In this document: positions 1 through 8,242 of the stretch, one piece after another
Layout: every line of letters starts with the position of its first letter
Numbering within the stretch: position 1 is the first letter of the stretch
Source: CBCXVS01 sp965178525
Lineage (GTDB): Bacteria; Tectomicrobia; Entotheonellia; Entotheonellales; Entotheonellaceae
Assembly: GCA_965178525.1 (NCBI GenBank)
Contig: CBCXVS010000007.1
Coordinates: 30,220-57,190, forward strand
DNA length: 26,971 bases
Reading direction: 5' to 3'
Notes under the pieces: generated by a model
The model's input: the letters and a program-made list of their open reading frames with translations, nothing else
Told to the model about the DNA's origin: nothing
The model's database searches: none
Made by a program: the position numbers and the translations under genes

Positions 1-127
1 TTCTCAAGGATGAACGAGCCAAGTGAGGGTTCCCGGGTGAGGACTGATGAGGGGTGGACGAAGCGGCTCCATCGTGGTAAAACCGCTTCACCATAACAAT
101 CTGATCCTCCTCACTCGGTGCGACCCC

Positions 128-1037
128 ATGATGGCGCCATCCGTCGGACACTGGAGTGTCTTCAAACAGATCTGTGCCGATCACTGGGATGAGTTTAAAT
201 ACGCCAATCCCCGCTACCCAACATCCTACTATGACAGCCTCGTGGCCAAGATGCTCGTCTGTGGTAACCCCGAAAAGATCGGCTATATGGAATACCGCTG
301 CCTCCAATGTGGTCAAGGTAAGCCTTTGGTCTCCATGAGTTGTAAATCGTCTCTGTGCTTGCGATGCGCCAAAGTCTACGTCGACAACTGGGTCAGCCAG
401 GTGAGCCAGGTTCTCCACGAGGGGGTAATCTATCGACATATCATCCTGACCGTCCCGGCCATGTTCCGTACGCCTTTCTACCAAAACGCTGAGGTCTTGT
501 TGAGTGAGTTGATGCGGTGCGGGGCGCAGTGCCTGGATGATTTCTATAGCGAGGTCAGGGGGAAGACGCTCAGAGGTGGCTATATTGAGGTGATCTACAC
601 GCATGGGCGCAATGGTCAATATCATCCCCATCTGCCTGTGATCGCCACGAGTGGGGGCTACGATGATCAGGCCGGGAGCTGGGAACATCTGAATTTTTTG
701 CCTTACGATCTGCTGCGTCACAAATGGCAGTAGCATCTGATGAACATGTTGAGACGTACCTTGGCAAACGATGCGATCAAGGACCTGGTGGATTGGTGTT
801 TCAAGAAGTATCCCGACGGCTTGGTGAGCCGCGTGCAGAAGGGAGAAGTGCCGTCTCAGTATCAGAGTTTGGCGAGCTATGTGGCCAAGTATGTGGTGAG
901 TCCGCCGATCTCGGTAAGACGGATTGACCGCTATGATGGTGAGCGGGTGACGTACCACTACCGGTCTCACAGACCGGACCGGACCGAACATGAAACCATT
1001 GATGTCATGACGTTTATTGGCCGGATGATCCCGCACA
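128..1037 (+). pseudogene. IS91-family transposase, amber-interrupted and cut by the assembly gap
   Basis: This is a Y1/Y2 HUH-type rolling-circle transposase. The N-terminal half has a zinc-finger-like cysteine cluster (CLQC, then CKSSLCLRC). The HUH region reads YHPHLPVIA where the family has H-L-H, so the second histidine is proline (CCT for CAT). After LLRHKWQ there is an in-frame TAG at 731-733. The same frame then continues with HLMNMLRRTL and a YVAKYVVSPPISVRRIDRYDGE segment, which holds the tyrosine pair of the catalytic YxxKY motif. The frame runs into the N gap at 1038. I placed the start at the ATG at 128; the frame is open back to 47. The stop replaces what I recall as Tyr or Trp in relatives. 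With both the stop and the altered HUH motif, the copy is probably dead. No IS ends were found. Confidence 0.85.
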
Positions 1038-1325
1038 NNNNNNNNNNNNNNNNNNNNNNNNNNNNNNNNNNNNNNNNNNNNNNNNNNNNNNNNNNNNNNN
1101 NNNNNNNNNNNNNNNNNNNNNNNNNNNNNNNNNNNNNNNNNNNNNNNNNNNNNNNNNNNNNNNNNNNNNNNNNNNNNNNNNNNNNNNNNNNNNNNNNNNN
1201 NNNNNNNNNNNNNNNNNNNNNNNNNNNNNNNNNNNNNNNNNNNNNNNNNNNNNNNNNNNNNNNNNNNNNNNNNNNNNNNNNNNNNNNNNNNNNNNNNNNN
1301 NNNNNNNNNNNNNNNNNNNNNNNNN
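1038..1325. other. assembly gap (288 N)
   Basis: There are 288 undetermined bases. The gap removes the 3' end of the IS91-type transposase and its terminal sequence. It also hides the rest of the DUF711-like fragment that reads in from the other side. Reading frames drawn across it are meaningless. Confidence 0.99.
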
Positions 1326-1549
1326 ATGAGTCAACCGCACAACGAGCCGGACCTTGATAACGGGCCTGGTATTGAAAAGCCCGCCCGAAGGGCGCTATGT
1401 CCAAGGCCAGAGCATATACGACTCGTTTGAATCACATAATGTCTCTCCTCCAATCGTCTCACGATATGATCGATCTGATCCACAATACTACGATGAGGGT
1501 GTTGACTAAAGTAGCAAATCGTTCTGACAATTTTATTTAATGGCGCCAT
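1326..1549 (-). pseudogene. N-terminal fragment resembling DUF711 (UPF0210)
   Basis: A minus-strand frame begins with MAPLNKIVRTICYFSQ and continues with RRLEERHYVIQTSRICS. This looks like the start of DUF711-type proteins, which open with an RTIxYF-like strand followed by a helix and a VQTxR strand. A GGAG lies 8 nt before the ATG at 1549. After about 45 residues the resemblance fades and the frame enters the N gap, so the gene is at best partial and may carry an indel. It lies 66 bp downstream of the sigma factor stop on the same strand and could be cotranscribed with it. The family assignment is from memory of a short segment and is tentative. A plus-strand frame over the same bases showed nothing recognisable. 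Confidence 0.4.
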
Positions 1550-1584
1550 AACCATGACTCCAACATTCGCAGCAAATGAGCAAA

Positions 1585-1634
1585 TTTGCTTGACTTGCTC
1601 ATTTGCTTGACTTGCTCATTTGCTCATTTGCTCA
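1585..1634. repeat. short tandem repeat over the 3' end of the sigma factor gene
   Basis: Two perfect 17-bp units (TTTGCTTGACTTGCTCA at 1585-1601 and 1602-1618) are followed by two 8-bp units (TTTGCTCA at 1619-1626 and 1627-1634). The array covers the stop codon of the sigma factor (complement 1616-1618) and encodes its last residues. Repeat slippage here could change the C-terminal tail. Confidence 0.85.
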
Positions 1635-2344
1635 TACGTCACGGACTCATACAACTCGCGGAGAGCCGCTTTGGCTTGGGGCAGCCGCCGATAGACGGCC
1701 GATCGGCTGATTCCCTGGAGTTCCGCGATCTCCTGCACGGTGGTCTCTTTGATGACATGCATATGCAGGAGGGTATGGGCCTGCCGATTCCGCCGCGCAA
1801 ACCGCTGAAAACTCTATTGCATGGCGGCGACAGGGTCGTGCGCGTGGCGTGGGGTGTCAAGAGATGCCGGCGGATCGGCGTGCGCGGACTCCATCATCAG
1901 CCATTGCATCCGCTGCCGTTCGCGTTCGAGCCAGGCTCGCGCCAGCGTGAGCCTCTCCCGTATGAAGTGTACCCGCTCGTGCATCACCTGGGTCGGTGCG
2001 TACATCAGGTGTGCCACCTCCTGTTCCATCTGCTCAATGTCACGTTCCAGACGACGAATATCACGAGAGGTCGTATGCCGGTATGTATCGCGTTGTGCCT
2101 TGCAGCATAGATTACGCGTAATGCCGAACAGCCAGGAGCTGATCGCGCCGTCCCCGCGGTAGCACTGGTTTTCCATCGCACGGTAGGCGGCCATAAAGAC
2201 ATCCTGAGCGATCTCTTCCGCGGTCCCTTCCGGAAGCGAGGCCAACGATTTGGCACAGAACTGCACGACGCGTTTCCAATAGGCGCGATAGAGTGTGTCG
2301 AAATCGGTCTGATGATTCTGCTGCTTGGCGTACGGCCGTTGCAT
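1616..2344 (-). pseudogene. ECF-like RNA polymerase sigma factor with in-frame amber stop
   Basis: Sigma region 2 is clear near the N-terminus: FDTLYRAYWKRVVQFC, then EEIAQDVFMAAYRAM and ISSWLFGITRNLC. A long charged helical linker of about 90 residues follows (RRLERDIEQMEQEVAHL and beyond), much longer than in ordinary ECF factors. The frame hits TAG at complement 1814-1816 and then continues without shift into region 4: VIKETTVQEIAELQGISRSA, then VYRRLPQAKAALREL, an evident helix-turn-helix, ending TGA at 1616-1618. Translated through the amber codon it would be 242 aa; stopped there it would be 176 aa without the -35-binding region 4. No anti-sigma gene is adjacent. The normal residue at the TAG may be Gln (CAG to TAG), but this is a guess. 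Confidence 0.8.
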
Positions 2345-3088
2345 GAGTGGCGCTCCTTTGTTCGTTACGTAGGAGGCACTCCGAGGCCGTAGGAAAGCAA
2401 TAAGTACCTGGAAAGAATTACCCTTACATATTTCTCCGGAGGAAAAATATAACTGTAATGGTGTTTCGATACTTATCGTGAGGAATGACGGAAATGCAAG
2501 AGCCCTACGGTCTCGGCAGACCCCCAGATGTCAGCAGCTTCTGTACGCATCCCATGTACGCAAAGTCAGGGAAGGGAAACTTGACACCGACACCATGCAA
2601 GCGCGTTCTAATCATCATCGTTAACCTCCTCTTAAACAAGGCTTATCAGCCTGGTGGCCGTCCCGTACCGTTCCGTTTGGATACGTGTCACGGCAACTCC
2701 TTCAGCCTGGACGCTCGGCGTCCCCTAACGTTTCTCCGCAACCCGTTCCCACACGGCGGAACGGGGCGCATGAGGGTCCGCTGTTCGGAGAACACCCACC
2801 AGACAGCGGTTTACCCAATCGGCTACCATCGGTAGGTACCCACATGGGTGCATCTGTTGCAAGCAGAATCGCCGCCTCTTACTGTATCCTGTTGTTTTGC
2901 CTACTACAAAAAAATTTATAGCGCAATGATAGCAAAAAAAAAGAACGATTTGTATACGCGGCGTTAGAAGCCGTTGTAAAACCGTCGCGAGCGCAGGGAG
3001 AACACGGCGCGAGGCGGCGAAAAACCGGGGTGTGCGAGCTGTCCATGAGGATGCGGAGCGAGGGTCTCGCCCCGCCTGCGGCTCGCGT
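2345..3088. other. non-coding interval, 744 bp
   Basis: I see no supportable gene on either strand. The frames present are short, have unnatural composition and show no family resemblance. The segment at about 2890-2945 is AT-rich with long A runs, unlike the GC-rich flanks. Between 3054 and 3074 an imperfect hairpin (GCGAG, loop GGT, CTCGC, with outer pairs) lies just downstream of the monooxygenase stop and could help end its transcript, but it has no adjacent U-tract. The promoter of the sigma factor should lie just above 2344; I could not identify it with confidence. Confidence 0.5.
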
Positions 3089-4261
3089 TTAGGCCGAGAC
3101 ATGCGCCGTTTTAAAGGCAGGCATGACCTCTTCGGCAAAGCACGTCAGCTGATCCTTGAATTGATTCTTTGACACGCCCATCGGAAACCCGATAAGGATG
3201 TGCTCCAGGCCGGGATACTTGTCCTGCAACTCTTGCAGATACGTCACCGTCTCCGGCGGCGTCCCGGCGAACCAGGCGCGATTGTTAATGACGTCCTCGA
3301 AATTGCTGCCCGCCGCAATATGCGTGGCAACGCCAGCCGGTCCGGTCGCCTTCATCTGCTCTTCGTTATAGCGCAGCATGCCCAAAGGCGCGGCAAATTT
3401 CACGTGCTCTTCGAAAATCGGCTTTAAGGTCTGTTTCGCCTTCTCGTGGCTCGAATCCAGATAGCACCACAAGCCCAGCGCGAGATTCTCACCCAACTGC
3501 AACTGCCGTCCATGCCGGGCATTGGCCTCCTGAAACCGCTGCATCCAACCCTCGATGTATTCTGCTGCCGTGCCCAACATCACGCCCTTGATGCCGTGCT
3601 TGGCCATGAAATTCAGGCCGCGCTCGGAGCCACTGACCATCGGCTGCCATGTTTCAACCGGGCGATTGAAGGGACGGGGCACCACGGTAATATCCTGGAG
3701 TTTATAGCCCCGGTACGGCACCTCAGGCGGCAACGTGTAGTGTTTCCCTTGGTGCGAAAACGCCTCTTCATTAAAGGCTTTCATGACAATTTCAAATTGT
3801 TCTTCGAACAGTTCCCGATTGGCATCGGCATCGAGCATGGGGGCGCCAAAGGTTTCGACTTCGCGCGTATGATAGCCCCGTCCAACACCAAAGATCAGCC
3901 GTCCCTGCGTCAAGATATCCGCCATGGCAAAATCCTCGGCCAGGCGTATGGGATGCCACATGGGCAGAATATTGAAGCCGCAGCCGAATTTCAGACGCTG
4001 GGTAAACTGGGACAACCAGACGCTCAGCATCATCAGATTGGGAATGGTTTCGTACCCTTCCCGCTGGAAATGGTGCTCCGCCATCCACAGGGTGTCATAG
4101 CCCAGGTCTTCCATGGTGATGGAAATATCCTTGGCGATATCGAATGAGAGGGCTAAACGCTCGTTGTCATAGGAGCGGTCATCGTGCGGAATGCCGTCAA
4201 ATCCAATGCCATCTCCTTCCAACACGTGCCCCGCATACAGGGTTGAAAAATATTGAATCAT
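3089..4261 (-). CDS. luciferase-like (LLM class) flavin-dependent monooxygenase
   Basis: The 390-aa product has the TIM-barrel pattern of bacterial luciferase-like oxidoreductases: LGYDTLWMAEHHF in the first third, then FGCGFNILPMWHPIRLAEDF, then LTQGRLIFGVGRGYHTREVE, and a C-terminal search-and-dose pattern AGTPPETVTYLQEL. Such enzymes use reduced FMN and oxygen to oxidise varied substrates in the cytoplasm; the substrate cannot be read from sequence. I chose the ATG at 4261 because an AGGAGG-type ribosome site lies about 8-10 nt upstream; the frame extends further to 4303. The length is normal and there is no disruption. It stands alone, divergent from the LVIVD lipoprotein, and ends in TAA. 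Confidence 0.9.
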   Translation of the reverse strand: MIQYFSTLYAGHVLEGDGIGFDGIPHDDRSYDNERLALSFDIAKDISITMEDLGYDTLWMAEHHFQREGYETIPNLMMLSVWLSQFTQRLKFGCGFNILPMWHPIRLAEDFAMADILTQGRLIFGVGRGYHTREVETFGAPMLDADANRELFEEQFEIVMKAFNEEAFSHQGKHYTLPPEVPYRGYKLQDITVVPRPFNRPVETWQPMVSGSERGLNFMAKHGIKGVMLGTAAEYIEGWMQRFQEANARHGRQLQLGENLALGLWCYLDSSHEKAKQTLKPIFEEHVKFAAPLGMLRYNEEQMKATGPAGVATHIAAGSNFEDVINNRAWFAGTPPETVTYLQELQDKYPGLEHILIGFPMGVSKNQFKDQLTCFAEEVMPAFKTAHVSA

Positions 4262-4550
4262 GACTCTCTGTCCTCCTGCGGTGTGGATGCAGCCCGTCCT
4301 CAACCGGCTCCCGTTCCGGCGTCACAACAGCCGGAGCGGTCGCACGCTCTTCATCGCTTCTGCCGTACCTATCATAGCCGGTTCCGTGCCTCCAAGCTAG
4401 CGTGCGTATTCCGGCTTTGAAATCCCTCCCGTCGTGCATCTTTTTCGTATCCGCTATATATTCCCTGTGAGCCCACACGTCTCTCCCTATCAGGTACGCT
4501 TCCATCCGGAAGCGTGATAAGGCATCATTTCCTGAGTGTCTGTTAACGAT
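4262..4550. promoter_or_regulatory. divergent intergenic region between monooxygenase and lipoprotein
   Basis: About 290 bp separate two divergent genes, so promoters for both should lie here. I see a good Shine-Dalgarno for the minus-strand monooxygenase but no convincing -35/-10 pair or operator palindrome for either gene. No small gene is evident. Confidence 0.35.
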
Positions 4551-7500
4551 ATGCAACCAAGACCTGTCTCACAGATGTGTATTCTTAGGAGCCTCGTGCT
4601 CTTCTGCACCATCCTCGCCCTGTACGGATGTGGCGCGCCCGGGCCCGCTGCGCTCGATGTCGTCCCCCCTACCACGCGCGCCGAACCGGCAGGCGGCATC
4701 TACCGGAATTGGCCGTCGGAGATCACCCTCGTCACCGAAGCGGGCGCGACGCTGCATTATCGCTGGGAAGGCGGCAGATCGCAGCGTTATCAAGCTCCCA
4801 TTCAGGTTCCGGCAGCCGGCCTGCCGCACCGCATCCTGCAGTTTTGGTCCCAGGATGCCGCAGGGAACCGCGAAGCCGTACACCGCGAACACTATGTACA
4901 GGCTCCGGAAGCGCCGCATGTCGACGTGCTCAGCCTGGATCGCACCGTTCTTGGCGGCCAGGAAAGCGCCACGCTGAGCTGGCGCAGTACGGCGACCGAT
5001 GCGACCTATGAAATCGCCGTGAGCAGTAGCGGCTGGGGCCCAGGCAAGACGCTGGCCCAAGGGGCCGTAACTCCGGATGTGGCCCAGCACATGACGCTCG
5101 CGGCCTCCGATCTATTTGCCAGACCAAACCGCCTGTGGCTGCGCGTGAAAAACGCCGAGGGCGTTATGGCGGCAACCTCGCGGCTGCTCACAGTCCATAC
5201 CCGTCCCGCACGCACGCGCGCATGGCCTCCGAGCGGGGTGTTCGGCACACCACAAACGGTGGCTCTGGTGACGGAGCGCCCTGCGGCCATCTATTATACG
5301 ACGGACGGCTCGGCGCCCACGCCGGACTCGGCACGCTATACCGAGCCGCTCCGTATTGGCGCCACCACGACCCTCCGGTTCTTCAGTGTCGACCCGTATG
5401 GGAATCGAGAAGCGCCACAGCAGGCGCATATTGCCATCCAGCCGCAGACAGCCACCATTACCTTGCCGACGGTCGTCAGGCATGACGTTGGCAGTGATGT
5501 CCCCCTAACCTTCAGTTGGCGCAGCGATACCAACGGACGCTACGACATCACGCTGCAACACCGGCAACACCAGATCACCGTGCAGCAGGGTTCGGTGCAG
5601 CGCAACGAAGACATCCGGAGCGCCATTGCCCGCAATTTTTTGTCGCCCGGCGATTGGCGCGTGCAGCTTCGCGTGCAACCGGAGACCGGCCAACCCGGCC
5701 AGGTATCGTTCATGGTCCGGGTGCATTACCAAGACGGATTCGCCGATACACGCTACCGCAACGAGGAAGCCACGACAACGGCGTGGGATACCACCAAGCA
5801 TCAGGTGCAGCTGACGCGTGGGCCGCGCTCGCTTGGCATGTATCGTACCCGCGGCCGAGGCCGCTACGTGACCATACGCGGCGCCCATGCCTATTTGGCC
5901 AATAGCAGAGGCGGGCTTCACATCGTCGATGTCTCTGAGCCGGCGCAACCCCAGCGGGCCGGAGTTTTTTATCCGCACGGCGCCGCCGCCGCCCTGGCGG
6001 TCCATGGCCATTACGTGTACATGGCCGCGAGCGGAAGTGGCCTCACGATTTTTGACGTAGCCGACCCGGCACAACCCCGGCTCATGGCCACGGTACCCAT
6101 CCGTGGCACCGCAGCCGATATCACCATCGTGGCGCCGTATGCATACGTCGGGACACGACAGGGCGCGCTGGTGATTCTCGATCTCAGCACACCGTTGCAA
6201 CCGCGCCGGGTGGGTCAGGTGGATGTGGCGGGACGCGTGCTCGATATCGCCGTACACCAGGGCACGGCCTATCTGGCCTGCCTCGACCAAGGCGTCGTCA
6301 TCGTCGACGTCAGCTCGCCGCAACAGCCCCACGTCCTGCACCGCTGGCCCACGTCAAACGCGGCGACGGGGGTGGCCATACACGGCCATCATGCCTTTAT
6401 CGCGGCCGATCAGCTGGAGGTGCTCGACATCACACGCCCGGCGTCACCGCAACACGCCGTGACGCATTACGTGCGGAGCGCCTACGGCGTCGCGTGGCAT
6501 GCCCCCCATGCCCTCGTCGCTTCTGGCACGGATGGGGTGCACCTGGTCTCCATGACCGCCAAGGGTTCTGTGACCACAAAGGGTTCCGTGGCCTCCAGTC
6601 CGAGCGGGCATTACGCCGCGCGTCTCACCATGATGGGGTCTTATGCCCTCGTGGCCGACACGCGGGGCGGCTTGCAAATCCTCGATCTGTCGCAACCGGC
6701 CCAGCCCCGTATCGCGGCAACCGTGGCCGATATTGGCACGATCGTCGATGTGGCGGTTGCCGGCACGACGGCGTATCTGGCCAACGATCGCCGCGGCAGC
6801 GGCCTCGTGGTGGTCGATCTGCACGACCCGGAAGCGCCACGTGTCATGGGCCGCTACCATTCGGAAATGACGACGGACGTAGCCGTGTGGCAAGACCGAG
6901 CCATTCTGAGTGATGCCGCCGGTCTCGTGCAACTCGTCGATATCCGGCAGGCCACGCGTCCGCAGCTGTTGGACACACTCGTCGTGCCTGGAAAACTCCA
7001 ACGCCTCGCCTTGCGGCCCCCCTACGTCTTCGTAGCCAGCAATACGGCTGGGGTGCACGTGGTTGAGATCACAGATTCGGACCAGTTGCAACATCGCACG
7101 TCAGTACCCATGCCGGGACGGGCATTGGACATAGCGCTCGCCGATCAAACGGCCTACATCGCGGCGGTGGATGGCGGTATTCAGGTGCTGGATGTGCGCA
7201 CGCCGGCCCAGCCCGTGCTCGGGACGCCGTATCATCACTCGGATGAGGAGGGTGACCATATCATCCGCCTGCTGGCCCATGAGCACACCCTCTATGCGAT
7301 TGACAATGAACGCGGCATCCAGATCCTCAGACGCTCCGATGCCGGCGTGTTGAGGCTTGAAGCCAGTGTCACGGTGCCCCGCGGTGCGCCTTGGGGGCTC
7401 ACGGCGGCAGGACCCTATCTGTTCGTCACCACTTTGTTGCATTCCTTGTACAGTTTCGATCTGACCACGCCGTCCCAGCCGCGTCTGCTCAGCACGTCGC

Positions 7501-8000
7501 CCTACGGCGGGTCCGCGCTCCGGGCGGCCGGCCCCGCGCTCTACATCGCCGTGCGCGGCCGGCGCGGCGTGCCGGGTGGATTGCGACTGGTGGAAGGCTT
7601 TGCCGCTGTCCCTGAACGCGCTCTACGCCCCGTGCAGGCGCAGGGCGTGGTGGCCCTTCCCGGACCCACGCCGGACACCCGGCTCGTGCATCGCGCCTAC
7701 ACGTTTCATTCTCCCGGCCTGGCGGAATCGGTAGGGGTTTCCTCCCCGGATATACTCGTGCGCACCGCGCGGCTGCGGGTACACGATTTTTGGGGCGCCA
7801 CGGGACGCATCCGGTACGCCCTCAGCCCTGATGGGGGGAAGCAATGGCATCCGGCGCAGCCGGGCGTCTGGGTGCGTTTCCCTGCCTCAGGAACGGAGTT
7901 GCGTTGGCGTGCGACTTTGGAAACGACGGATGTGGTGAGTACCCCGATGATCGAGCGGGTTCGCATTGATGTCGCAGACGCGGAGATGCCACGCCGTTGA
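4551..8000 (+). CDS. large LVIVD-repeat (beta-propeller) lipoprotein
   Basis: The product is about 1149 aa. The N-terminus is hydrophobic and ends in a lipobox-like ALYGC, which suggests a lipoprotein exported by Sec and lipidated at that Cys. Two Ig-like or chitobiase/hexosaminidase C-terminal-like modules follow; the second contains PAAIYYTTDGSAPT and LRFFSVDPYGNRE near residues 230-300. From about residue 440 to 1000 there are roughly a dozen LVIVD repeats of about 40 aa, such as AYLANSRGGLHIVDVSEPAQ, VYMAASGSGLTIFDVADPAQ and AYLACLDQGVVIVDVSSPQQ, which should form beta-propeller blades. A C-terminal sandwich-like domain closes the protein. A GTG at 4536 and an ATG at 4575 are other possible starts; none has a clear ribosome site. 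The function is unknown, probably surface or periplasmic binding. Confidence 0.85.
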   Translation: MQPRPVSQMCILRSLVLFCTILALYGCGAPGPAALDVVPPTTRAEPAGGIYRNWPSEITLVTEAGATLHYRWEGGRSQRYQAPIQVPAAGLPHRILQFWSQDAAGNREAVHREHYVQAPEAPHVDVLSLDRTVLGGQESATLSWRSTATDATYEIAVSSSGWGPGKTLAQGAVTPDVAQHMTLAASDLFARPNRLWLRVKNAEGVMAATSRLLTVHTRPARTRAWPPSGVFGTPQTVALVTERPAAIYYTTDGSAPTPDSARYTEPLRIGATTTLRFFSVDPYGNREAPQQAHIAIQPQTATITLPTVVRHDVGSDVPLTFSWRSDTNGRYDITLQHRQHQITVQQGSVQRNEDIRSAIARNFLSPGDWRVQLRVQPETGQPGQVSFMVRVHYQDGFADTRYRNEEATTTAWDTTKHQVQLTRGPRSLGMYRTRGRGRYVTIRGAHAYLANSRGGLHIVDVSEPAQPQRAGVFYPHGAAAALAVHGHYVYMAASGSGLTIFDVADPAQPRLMATVPIRGTAADITIVAPYAYVGTRQGALVILDLSTPLQPRRVGQVDVAGRVLDIAVHQGTAYLACLDQGVVIVDVSSPQQPHVLHRWPTSNAATGVAIHGHHAFIAADQLEVLDITRPASPQHAVTHYVRSAYGVAWHAPHALVASGTDGVHLVSMTAKGSVTTKGSVASSPSGHYAARLTMMGSYALVADTRGGLQILDLSQPAQPRIAATVADIGTIVDVAVAGTTAYLANDRRGSGLVVVDLHDPEAPRVMGRYHSEMTTDVAVWQDRAILSDAAGLVQLVDIRQATRPQLLDTLVVPGKLQRLALRPPYVFVASNTAGVHVVEITDSDQLQHRTSVPMPGRALDIALADQTAYIAAVDGGIQVLDVRTPAQPVLGTPYHHSDEEGDHIIRLLAHEHTLYAIDNERGIQILRRSDAGVLRLEASVTVPRGAPWGLTAAGPYLFVTTLLHSLYSFDLTTPSQPRLLSTSPYGGSALRAAGPALYIAVRGRRGVPGGLRLVEGFAAVPERALRPVQAQGVVALPGPTPDTRLVHRAYTFHSPGLAESVGVSSPDILVRTARLRVHDFWGATGRIRYALSPDGGKQWHPAQPGVWVRFPASGTELRWRATLETTDVVSTPMIERVRIDVADAEMPRR

Positions 8001-8013
8001 CTTGGCAACGGCG
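7992..8013 (+). terminator. hairpin overlapping the lipoprotein stop codon
   Basis: A perfect 8-bp stem (CGCCGTTG and CAACGGCG) encloses a 6-nt loop (ACTTGG) and includes the TGA stop of the lipoprotein gene. No U-tract follows, so it is not a classical intrinsic terminator. It may protect the mRNA 3' end or weaken readthrough into the FHA/CHAT unit. Confidence 0.35.
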
Positions 8014-8242
8014 CTGGTCGGTGGCGAAGTCTGAGGTCTGGCCGTTCTTAGCCCTCACATAAACATCAAAAAATCCCCATAAAAAACCCATCGAAGCTAC
8101 ACATTCTCCTTATGTTTTTCATACTCGGATATGGTAGGCTACTGCTAGTGATCAACCATATCGGTGTTGACGTATGCTGTTTCGTTCTCTCACCCGCTTG
8201 GGCGAGATGCTTGTGAGGGATGAGCGATGAGGGGGGATCGCT

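Noticed and set aside
1585..1634. CRISPR-like array
   Set aside because: The repeats are directly tandem, with no spacers, and too short.
2485..2921. Open frames on the plus strand in the 744-bp spacer
   Set aside because: No ribosome site, odd composition, no family motifs, and overlapping frames of similar quality.
3446..4147. Long plus-strand frame opposite the monooxygenase
   Set aside because: It is an antisense shadow of a well-supported enzyme gene.
5505..7094. Long minus-strand frames within the LVIVD gene
   Set aside because: They mirror the repeat codons of the sense gene and show no domain.
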